From positions 1 through 12,378 of the forward strand of contig CAZNOZ010000055.1 in assembly GCA_964574935.1 (NCBI GenBank): a stretch of 12,378 bases of DNA, read 5' to 3'. Of the stretch, positions 1 through 5,970 are shown piece by piece. The stretch is from JBBECE01 sp964574935 (GTDB lineage Bacteria; Pseudomonadota; Alphaproteobacteria; Rhizobiales; Devosiaceae). The notes under the pieces are model-generated. The model had not been told where the DNA came from and did not search any database. It saw only the letters and a program-made list of their open reading frames with translations. The translations under genes were made by a program, and so were the position numbers. The stretch's first letter is position 1; the number at the start of each line of letters is the position of its first letter.

Positions 1-325
1 CCAGCTCGTCCTTGTGGAACGGCTTGGTCATGTAGTCGTCGGCGCCGAAGCCGAGACCGCGGACCTTGTCCTCGATGCCGGCGAGCCCGGAAAGGATGAG
101 AATCGGGGTCTGGATTTTCGCCACCCTGAGGGTGCGCAGAACCTCATAGCCGCTCATGTCCGGCAGATTGAGGTCGAGCAGAATGATGTCGTAGTCGTAC
201 AGTTTCCCCAGATCGACGCCTTCCTCACCGAGGTCGGTGGTGTAGACGTTGAAGCTTTCCGACTTGAGCATCAACTCGATGCTCTGCGCGGTGGCGCTGT
301 CGTCCTCGATCAGGAGTACCCGCAT
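1..325 (-). CDS. ctrA: Cell-cycle response regulator CtrA, N-terminal 108 residues (truncated by window edge)
   Basis: This is an OmpR-type response regulator that, once phosphorylated by the CckA-ChpT relay, binds TTAA-type boxes and controls replication, division and early flagellar genes in alphaproteobacteria. The visible 108 residues are a complete-looking receiver domain. The acidic pocket is E7-D8-D9, the phosphoacceptor is D51 (in DLNLPDMSG), and the conserved lysine is K101 in the MTKPFHKDEL segment. The text matches Caulobacter CtrA closely from memory, including MRVLLIEDDSATAQ and YTTDLGEEGVDLGK. The ATG at 325-323 has a good ribosome binding site, AAGGGGA, on the complement of 331-337. 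The winged-helix DNA-binding half lies left of base 1. The gene is divergent from fliI and shares its upstream region with it, which suggests joint cell-cycle control. Identity is confident. Confidence 0.96.
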   Translation of the reverse strand, partial: MRVLLIEDDSATAQSIELMLKSESFNVYTTDLGEEGVDLGKLYDYDIILLDLNLPDMSGYEVLRTLRVAKIQTPILILSGLAGIEDKVRGLGFGADDYMTKPFHKDEL

Positions 326-684
326 GTTGTTCCCCTTATGCGTGTCCCGCTGCTGGAACCTCGGGTGCGGCACATGCGCGGATCGCCACCCCGAAACCGC
401 CCGTACTGGGCGTGATTCGACGCTAAACCCAATTAGTTAACAAAGTTTAATTTGGTTCTGCAATACGCCTTGGCTGCATCCGACGTCCATACACAAGTAT
501 CTGAAATTGCTGAATTTTGGGCCCCTTCCAGCCTTAACAAGGTGGATTAAGGAACGCTTACAAACGACTCTGCGGACTCAGCGAATTGCGCCCCATGACG
601 GGCGGCAGGCGGCGGGTCAAGCCGGATCGGATGTCAACCGCGCCGAGGGTGTTGTTAACGTTTTTGGGTAAAGGAAAGGTTACC
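326..684. promoter_or_regulatory. Divergent ctrA/fliI control region with TTAA half-sites and GANTC sites
   Basis: No gene is supported here. The stretch around 420-555 is clearly AT-richer than its surroundings. TTAA half-sites lie at 437-440, 447-450, 534-537, 547-550 and 655-658. The first pair reads, toward ctrA, TTAA-N6-TTAAC, one base short of the CtrA consensus TTAA-N7-TTAAC. The second pair forms a 6-bp inverted repeat (CCTTAA 532-537, TTAAGG 547-552) with a 9-base gap. GANTC sites, the CcrM methylation target, occur at 414-418, 566-570 and 575-579, with two more at 692-696 and 706-710 inside fliI. In Caulobacter the ctrA promoters use exactly these two signal types, CtrA boxes and a GANTC site. 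I infer autoregulation and methylation control; exact promoter positions cannot be fixed by eye. Confidence 0.6.
671..679 (+). promoter_or_regulatory. Ribosome binding site that favours the fliI GTG start at 685
   Basis: AAGGAAAGG lies 5 bases before GTG 685-687. None of the upstream in-frame starts (TTG 586, ATG 595, ATG 631) has a comparable purine-rich site. This is the main reason for placing the fliI start at 685. TTG 721, preceded only by a run of G, is the next best alternative. Confidence 0.55.
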
Positions 685-2046
685 GTGGGGCGAATCACGG
701 GGGCCGATTCGGGGGACGGGTTGCGACCGCTGATCGCTGAAATCGACGCCGTCGACGAGGTCGAGGTCTTCGGCCGGGTCAAGACCGTGCAGGGACTTCT
801 GGTCGAGGTGGTCGGGCCGGTGCGCGAGCTCAGGGTCGGCGGCCGGGTGATCATCGAGACCGGCGAAGACCGGACGCTGACCTGCGAGATCGTCGGGTTC
901 GAAAACGAGCGGGCGCTGTGTTTGCCCTTCGGCACCCTGGAGGGCGTGCGCATGGGCTGCCGGGCGGTGTTCGCCAGGCACTACGGAACGGTGCAGCCGG
1001 ACATGAGCTGGCTCGGCCGGGTGCTCGACGCCAACGGCGAACCGGTCGACGGGAAGGGGCCGGCCCGGTTCGGCGAGCGCGCCTATCACCTCAGGGCATC
1101 CCCGCCGCCGGCGCACGAGCGCAGCCGGGTCGGGGCGCCGGTCGATCTGGGGGTGCGGGCGCTGAACACGTTCGTGACGGCGTGCGAGGGGCAGCGGCTG
1201 GGCATCTTCTCCGGCACCGGGGTCGGCAAATCGATGCTGATGAGCATGCTGGCGCGCAACACCGACTGCGACGTGGCGGTGATCGGGCTGATCGGCGAGC
1301 GGGGCCGGGAGGTCAAGGAGTTCATCCAGGACAATCTCGGCGAGGCCGGCATGCATCAGTCGGTGATCGTGGTGGCGACTTCCGACGAGCCGGCCCTGAT
1401 GCGCCGGCAGGCGGCCTACCTGACATTGACGCTGGCGGAATATTTCCGCGACCGGGGCAAGCGGGTGTTGTGCATGATGGATTCGCTGACCCGGTTCGCC
1501 CAGGCGCAACGCGAAATCGGGCTGGCCACCGGCGAGCCGCCGACCGCCAAGGGCTACCCGCCCACGGTCTTCGCGGAACTGCCCCGGCTGCTCGAACGGG
1601 CCGGCCCGGGGGTCGAAAACACCGGCTCCGTTACCGGGTTGTTTACCGTTTTGGTCGAAGGTGATGACCACAACGAACCGATCTCAGACGCCGCGCGCGG
1701 CTTCCTCGATGGGCACGTTGTGATGGAGCGGTCCATTGCGGAAAGGGGGCGCCATCCGGCGATCAATGTCCTGAAATCCGTGTCGCGCACGATGCCGGAA
1801 TGTGTGCCGGCCGACGTGCAGCCTCTCCTGGCGAAGGCGCGCGAGCATCTGTCGGTTTTCGCGGACATGGAGGAGTTGATCCGGCTCGGGGCCTACCGGA
1901 GCGGATCGGACCCGAAGGTGGACCGGGCCATCGCCATCAATCCGGCGCTCGAGGGCTTTCTTGCGCAAGGCCGGGACGAACGGACGACGATCGAAGAGGG
2001 CTACCGCCAGCTCGCGGAAATTCTGGCCCAAGGGGACGAGGACTAG
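685..2046 (+). CDS. fliI: Flagellar export apparatus ATPase FliI
   Basis: FliI is the cytoplasmic ATPase of the flagellar type III export system. It forms a hexamer below the FlhA gate, is regulated by FliH and is stirred by FliJ. From GTG 685 the protein has 453 residues, close to the usual 440-460. The N-terminal beta-barrel region includes GRV-TVQGLLVEVVGP. The Walker A motif SGTGVGKS is at about residues 176-183, GERGREV at about 204-210 and Walker B VLCMMDS at about 261-267, followed by LTRFAQAQREIG as in F1-beta-like ATPases. The frame stays open upstream to TTG 586 (486 residues), but that extension is basic and unlike the family. TTG 721 would give MRPLIAEIDA, also a plausible FliI start. 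fliJ follows after 33 bases, so the two form an operon divergent from ctrA. Function is certain; the start is not. Confidence 0.95.
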   Translation: MGRITGADSGDGLRPLIAEIDAVDEVEVFGRVKTVQGLLVEVVGPVRELRVGGRVIIETGEDRTLTCEIVGFENERALCLPFGTLEGVRMGCRAVFARHYGTVQPDMSWLGRVLDANGEPVDGKGPARFGERAYHLRASPPPAHERSRVGAPVDLGVRALNTFVTACEGQRLGIFSGTGVGKSMLMSMLARNTDCDVAVIGLIGERGREVKEFIQDNLGEAGMHQSVIVVATSDEPALMRRQAAYLTLTLAEYFRDRGKRVLCMMDSLTRFAQAQREIGLATGEPPTAKGYPPTVFAELPRLLERAGPGVENTGSVTGLFTVLVEGDDHNEPISDAARGFLDGHVVMERSIAERGRHPAINVLKSVSRTMPECVPADVQPLLAKAREHLSVFADMEELIRLGAYRSGSDPKVDRAIAINPALEGFLAQGRDERTTIEEGYRQLAEILAQGDED

Positions 2047-2079
2047 CCCAGAGTTTTGTGCGGGCATGGAGTATGAGTA

Positions 2080-2490
2080 ATGAAGTCGCGTAGCGACAGC
2101 CTGATCCGGATGAGAAAATTCCAGGTCGACGAAAAGCGCCGGCAGGTCGCGCAGATCGAGATGATGGTCGCGGACTTCGAGCGCATGGCCGCCGAACTCG
2201 AGCAGCAGATCGAGCTCGAACACCAGAAGACCGGCATTTCCGATGCCACCCATTTCGCCTATTCCACCTTCGCCAAGGCGGCGCGGGTGCGGCGCGACAA
2301 CCTCGTTACGTCCGCCACAGACATGCGCGAGAAGCTGGAGCCGGCGCAGGACGAGCTGGCCGAGGCGATCGAGGACCTCAAGAAAGTCGAGATGCTCGAC
2401 GCGCGCGAGAGCGCCCGCGAAACGGCCGAGGATGAAAAGCTGGAACAAGCGGAGCTCGACGAGGTCGCCGGCCGCATGAAGCGGCGCTAG
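2080..2490 (+). CDS. fliJ: Flagellar export protein FliJ
   Basis: FliJ is a small coiled-coil protein that sits in the centre of the FliI ring, like the gamma stalk of F-ATPase, and contacts FlhA. The 136-residue product is almost entirely heptad-rich and highly charged, with long Glu/Lys/Arg/Gln helices and no membrane segment, which is typical in length and composition. The ATG at 2080 has a GGAG site at 2068-2071. The gene lies 33 bases downstream of fliI on the same strand and ends just before a strong terminator, so fliIJ is likely a two-gene transcription unit. Sequence conservation in FliJ is weak; the call rests on composition, size and position directly after fliI. Confidence 0.9.
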   Translation: MKSRSDSLIRMRKFQVDEKRRQVAQIEMMVADFERMAAELEQQIELEHQKTGISDATHFAYSTFAKAARVRRDNLVTSATDMREKLEPAQDELAEAIEDLKKVEMLDARESARETAEDEKLEQAELDEVAGRMKRR

Positions 2491-2511
2491 CGCCAGCGGG
2501 CCCAGACAGTC

Positions 2512-2543
2512 AAAAGGCCGGCCCCCCGCGGGGCCGGCCTTTT
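2512..2543. terminator. Strong, probably bidirectional, intrinsic terminator after fliIJ
   Basis: A perfect 14-bp inverted repeat (2512-2525 with 2530-2543) has a 4-base loop. Its core GGCCGGCCCC/GGGGCCGGCC is flanked by AAAA on the left and TTTTT on the right (2540-2544). It lies 22 bases after the fliJ stop and 30 bases beyond the stop of the convergent gene at 2573. With the A-run and T-run on opposite sides it can end transcripts from both directions. Confidence 0.92.
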
Positions 2544-2572
2544 TGACGGTGGTTGTGGGGTTCGCAGCCGCG

Positions 2573-3010
2573 CTACGCGGTCGCCCCCGAGCGCCCCACC
2601 AGGGCAGCGTAGGTCGCGCCGAGCACGGCACCGTAGATCAGGTGCAGCACCAGCGTCATCACGGCGGCCATCATGCCCAAATTGGCCCCGAAGAAGCCGG
2701 CGCCGGCCATCGGCATGACCACGATCATCATCAGCAGCCAGGCGCCGATTCCGAACAGCATGCCCTTGATCCAGTCGGACCCGCCGGGAATGCGCGGCGC
2801 GAGATAGGCGAACAGGCCGCCCCACAGGATTGTCCCGATCGCGAAATGGCCGACCCAGCCCATGATGGGGCTTCCACCGGTCATCTTGGCGAGCATGGCG
2901 ATGACGTTGAGCTCGGGCATCAGGCCCATCATCGATTTGAGCACCATCAGCGCCGACAGCACCACCGTGGCCACGAAGCCGGCGATGAGGCCTTGTGTGA
3001 GATTGTTCAC
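2573..3010 (-). CDS. Four-helix membrane protein, DUF6789-like
   Basis: This is a small inner-membrane protein of unknown function. The 145-residue product from GTG 3010-3008 shows about four hydrophobic helices, near residues 6-26, 51-70, 83-103 and 112-135. It has many Met and Gly residues, a MMGLMPELNVIAML stretch and a GWVGHF motif in helix 2. This pattern resembles a family I recall as DUF6789, but no search was done. The frame is open further upstream to 3112. However, GTG 3010 has AAAGGAAG at the right distance, and the N-terminal extension is not membrane-like. It converges on fliIJ and is separated from it by the shared terminator. Nothing in the sequence ties it to flagella, and it could be an unrelated insertion between the two flagellar units. 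Confidence 0.8.
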   Translation of the reverse strand: MNNLTQGLIAGFVATVVLSALMVLKSMMGLMPELNVIAMLAKMTGGSPIMGWVGHFAIGTILWGGLFAYLAPRIPGGSDWIKGMLFGIGAWLLMMIVVMPMAGAGFFGANLGMMAAVMTLVLHLIYGAVLGATYAALVGRSGATA

Positions 3011-3015
3011 TTTCG

Positions 3016-3023
3016 CTTCCTTT
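3016..3023 (-). promoter_or_regulatory. Ribosome binding site fixing the start of the DUF6789-like gene
   Basis: On the minus strand AAAGGAAG lies 5 bases before GTG 3010. It supports the short 145-residue form over the 179-residue open frame that starts at 3112. Confidence 0.65.
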
Positions 3024-3166
3024 CGGTTGGTTGCGATTGGCGGCGCGATGGTAGGCAAATGTGGCGGCGGGCGCGACGCCGCAACGCTCACATCGGCGTC
3101 ATCTGTGGGCAACCCGGAGCGGTCTTCAGGTCGTGACCGCGGCGTCCGAATGCCTCACGCACGCCG

Positions 3167-3574
3167 CTAGCGTCGTCTCGTCGCGGGGTGGCTGAGCGTG
3201 TTGCCCTCGAATTTCGGCAGGTCGTCGTGGAGATCGAGCCAGGGCAGCCGAAGGGGCCAGAACTGATGGGCGAGCGGCCGAATATCCTCGGCGCGGTCGA
3301 AGGCGCCGTGTGAGATCGAGACGTACGCGCTGCCATCGCCGCGATAGGAGAGGTTGGTGCCGCATGTCGGGCAGAAACAGTGATGGCCGTGGGCGCGGCG
3401 GAAGGCGGCCGGCGGGTCGCCGGACAGCGTGAACTTGTCCGCCTCGACCACGACGAAGAGCGGCAGGGCAGCCCCGTGGGTCCTGCGGCATTCGGAACAG
3501 TGGCAGTAAACGCAGTCGAAGACCTCTCCGACCGCGAAGCGGATGCGTCCGCAAAAACAGCCACCTTCCAACAC
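3167..3574 (-). CDS. GFA / CENP-V domain zinc protein
   Basis: The protein belongs to the family named after glutathione-dependent formaldehyde-activating enzyme (Gfa), small zinc proteins mostly of unknown substrate. The 135-residue product shows the family layout. GGCFCGRIRF at the N-terminus gives C6 and C8. CHCSECRRTHGA gives C24, C26 and C29. FCPTCGTNLSY gives C68 and C71. A late HQFWPLRLPW region and a closing LPKFEG follow. All expected zinc ligands are present, so it looks functional. I chose GTG 3574 because homologues begin just before the LEGGCFCG motif; the frame is open to a TTG at 3634, and a purine site is only weakly visible before GTG. It lies downstream of flhA on the same strand, 79 bases away, but nothing links it to flagella. 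The exact reaction cannot be assigned. Confidence 0.86.
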   Translation of the reverse strand: MLEGGCFCGRIRFAVGEVFDCVYCHCSECRRTHGAALPLFVVVEADKFTLSGDPPAAFRRAHGHHCFCPTCGTNLSYRGDGSAYVSISHGAFDRAEDIRPLAHQFWPLRLPWLDLHDDLPKFEGNTLSHPATRRR

Positions 3575-3622
3575 CAGGTTCGCGCTCCACCGGGGGGACC
3601 GACCCGAGCATAGGGCAGGGGC

Positions 3623-3642
3623 GGGCGCGCGCAACCGCGCCC
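3623..3642 (-). terminator. Possible weak hairpin terminator after flhA
   Basis: A perfect 7-bp GC stem (GGGCGCG 3623-3629 with CGCGCCC 3636-3642) with a 6-base loop lies 11 bases past the flhA stop. There is no T-run after it in the minus direction, so it may only slow polymerase or protect the 3' end. Confidence 0.3.
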
Positions 3643-3653
3643 GGCATGGCCTG

Positions 3654-5786
3654 CTAGAGATTGCCGATGGTCTTCAGCCGGGCGCGGGGGTGGACCTCGG
3701 CCTGGCTCATGACGGCGGTCTGCGGGCGGAATCGCTCGATGATCGAGCGGACGTGGGGGCGAATGGCGGCGGAGGTGATCAGCACCGGGATTTCACCCAT
3801 GCGCGCGGCGTCCTCATAGGCTTCCTGCACGGCGGTGATGAAGCCGCGCAGCTTCGAGGGGGCCATCGCCAGGTGGCGTTCCTCGCCGTCGCCGGCCATG
3901 GCGTCGGCGAATTCGCGTTCCCAGTCCGGGCCCAGGGTGAGGATCGGCAGGGTGCCGTCGGGTCCGGCGTGGGCGGCGCAGAGCTGGCGGGCGAGGCGGG
4001 TGCGCACATGCTCGGCGATCTGTTGCGGGCTGCGGGCGAGGCCGGCGATCTCGGCGATTCCCTCGAGGATGGTGCCCAGGTCGCGGATCGAGATGCGTTC
4101 GGCCAGGAGCAATTGCAACACGCGCTGGATGCCGGTGAGCGAGATCTGGGCCGGCACGATGTCTTCGACCAGCTTCTGCTGCTCGTCGGGCAGCGCCTCT
4201 ATGAGCTCGTGGACCTGGGCGTAGCCGAGCAGCTCGGCGACGTTGTTGCGAATGAGTTCGGACAGATGCGTGGAGATCACGGAGGCGGGATCGACAACCG
4301 TCAGCCCTTTCATCTCCGCTTCCTCGCGCAGCCCCGCGTCAATCCAGGTTGCCGGCAGGCCGAAGGTCGGCTCGGTGGTGTGGATGCCCGGCATCTCGAT
4401 GCTGGCGCCGGTCGGATCCATGACCATGAACTGATCGGGGTGGACCTCGCCGCCGCCGGCCTCGACCTCCTTGATCCTGACCCGGTAGGCGTTGGGCTCG
4501 AGCTGCATGTTGTCGAGGATCCTGACGGCCGGCATGACGAAGCCGAGCTCGGTGGCGAGCTGTCGGCGCAGTGCCTTGATCTGTTCGGTGAGCCGGTCGG
4601 ATCCGGCGTTGTCCTCCTTGACCAGCGACAGGATGCCGTAGCCGAGCTCGAGCTTGAGCTCGTCGATCTTCAGCGAATCGGAAACCGGGGTTTCGCCGGC
4701 CGCGGCTTCGGCGGCGGCCTGCTTGGCGACCTCGGCGCGGCGAGCGGTTTCGGCGGTGGCGAGCTGTTGGCGGCGGGTGGTGAAGGCGAGGTAGCCGACG
4801 CCGCCCGCCAGCGCCAGAAACGGCAGGGCGGGCATGCCGGGCAGGAGCGACAGCACCGCCATGACGACCGCCGACATGCCAAGGGCGCGGGGATAGCCGG
4901 TGAACTGCCGCGCCAGGGCCTTGTCGGCGGCGCCGGAGACGCCGGCTTTGGAGACGAGCAGGCCCGCCGCCGTGGAGACGATCAGGGCCGGGATCTGGGT
5001 GACCAGCCCGTCGCCGACGGTCAGAAGCGTGTAGTTGTTGGCCGCCTGATCGAGACCCAACCCCTGCTGGCCGACGCCGATGATGATGCCGCCCACGATG
5101 TTGATGAAGACGATCAGAAGCCCGGCGATGGCGTCGCCACGCACGAACTTGCTGGCCCCGTCCATGGCCCCGTAGAAGCTGCTTTCGTCCTCGAGTTTGG
5201 TGCGGCGCGCGCGCGCGGCGTCTTCGTCAATCAGCCCCGCCGACAGGTCGGCGTCGATCGCCATCTGCTTGCCGGGCATGGCGTCGAGGGTGAAGCGCGC
5301 CGCGACCTCGGCGATGCGGCCGGCGCCCTTGGTGATGACGATGAAGTTGACGATGACAAGGATCGAGAAAACGATGATGCCGATCACGAAATTGCCGCGC
5401 ATCACGAAGTTGCCGAAGGCCCGGATCACCGAACCGGCGGCCTCGGTGCCGGTATGCCCGTAGGCGAGGATGAGCCGCGTGGAGGCGAGGTTGAGCGCCA
5501 GGCGGAACATCGCCGCGATCAGCAGCACCGCCGGAAAGGAGGAAAACTCCAGCGGCGCCTGGATGAACAGCGACGTCATCAGGATCAAAACGGAGAAGAC
5601 GATCGAGACGGCGAGCAACATGTCGAGCGCCATGGGCGCCAGCGGCATGATGAGCACCACCAGGATCGCCATCACCCCGGTGGCCAGGGCGATGTCCGAC
5701 TGCCGCAGCAGATTGGCGATGCCCTTTATTCCGGGCGGCGACAGGCCGCGCAGGCGGGAAACCGGGGGAAGCTCGTTGACGGCCAT
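3654..5786 (-). CDS. flhA: Flagellar biosynthesis / export gate protein FlhA
   Basis: FlhA is the large integral membrane component of the flagellar type III export gate. It forms a nonameric ring whose cytoplasmic half docks FliH-FliI-FliJ and chaperone-substrate complexes. The 710-residue product has the usual length of about 690-710. Its N-terminal half contains about eight hydrophobic segments (residues about 30-335). The FHIPEP family signature is present (RLALNLASTRLIL), as is the conserved cytoplasmic loop DAMPGKQMAIDADLSAGLI. The C-terminal soluble half of about 350 residues ends the protein. The start is ATG 5786 with AAAAGG on the complement of 5793-5798. The gene follows flbD after a 184-base gap that holds an unusual inverted-repeat element, and the ribosome binding site lies inside its flhA-proximal arm. 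In Caulobacter flhA also sits next to flbD. Confidence 0.97.
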   Translation of the reverse strand: MAVNELPPVSRLRGLSPPGIKGIANLLRQSDIALATGVMAILVVLIMPLAPMALDMLLAVSIVFSVLILMTSLFIQAPLEFSSFPAVLLIAAMFRLALNLASTRLILAYGHTGTEAAGSVIRAFGNFVMRGNFVIGIIVFSILVIVNFIVITKGAGRIAEVAARFTLDAMPGKQMAIDADLSAGLIDEDAARARRTKLEDESSFYGAMDGASKFVRGDAIAGLLIVFINIVGGIIIGVGQQGLGLDQAANNYTLLTVGDGLVTQIPALIVSTAAGLLVSKAGVSGAADKALARQFTGYPRALGMSAVVMAVLSLLPGMPALPFLALAGGVGYLAFTTRRQQLATAETARRAEVAKQAAAEAAAGETPVSDSLKIDELKLELGYGILSLVKEDNAGSDRLTEQIKALRRQLATELGFVMPAVRILDNMQLEPNAYRVRIKEVEAGGGEVHPDQFMVMDPTGASIEMPGIHTTEPTFGLPATWIDAGLREEAEMKGLTVVDPASVISTHLSELIRNNVAELLGYAQVHELIEALPDEQQKLVEDIVPAQISLTGIQRVLQLLLAERISIRDLGTILEGIAEIAGLARSPQQIAEHVRTRLARQLCAAHAGPDGTLPILTLGPDWEREFADAMAGDGEERHLAMAPSKLRGFITAVQEAYEDAARMGEIPVLITSAAIRPHVRSIIERFRPQTAVMSQAEVHPRARLKTIGNL

Positions 5787-5791
5787 CTAGA

Positions 5792-5960
5792 GCCTTTTCG
5801 ACCAATTCCGGGTCAATTCTGTTTGTCGATTGGCGTGCGCTTTTGCGCCACTATCGGCGCAAATCCCCTTGGCCGTATGGCCTGATACGGCCTGCGGGCC
5901 TTGGCTTGATCCTGTCACAAAATCGCTCCGTCAGAATGGCTCGCAATTGGTCGAAAAGGC
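5792..5960. repeat. MITE-like or riboregulatory element with long terminal inverted repeats between flbD and flhA
   Basis: The ends are inverted copies. 5792-5807 and 5945-5960 match perfectly over 16 bp, and the match continues imperfectly (three mismatches and one indel) to about 30 bp (5792-5821 against 5932-5960). Inside are two perfect 8-bp hairpins with 6-base loops, 5842-5849/5856-5863 and 5871-5878/5885-5892. Each has a competing smaller hairpin (5837-5840/5845-5848 and 5889-5892/5897-5900). It fills nearly the whole intergenic gap and has no coding potential I believe. No clear target-site duplication is visible. Size and structure fit a miniature inverted-repeat element. Equally, the transcribed RNA would fold into one long stem carrying two hairpins, with the flhA ribosome binding site in the stem. 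Confidence 0.7.
5793..5798 (-). promoter_or_regulatory. flhA ribosome binding site located within an inverted-repeat arm
   Basis: AAAAGG on the minus strand is 6 bases before the flhA ATG at 5786. These bases belong to the 16-bp arm that can pair with 5945-5960 in any transcript reading through from flbD. Confidence 0.65.
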
Positions 5961-5970
5961 CCTGATGCGC

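Noticed and set aside
5831..5846. Sigma-54 promoter candidate (TGGC then TTTTGC) in the flbD-flhA gap
   Set aside because: The GG-to-GC spacing is 11 bases instead of the required 10, and it points away from flhA.
3543..5885. 780-residue open frame on the plus strand across flhA
   Set aside because: It is antisense to flhA, rich in Asp/Gly/His/Arg as expected from GC-rich shadow frames, and has no recognisable domain.
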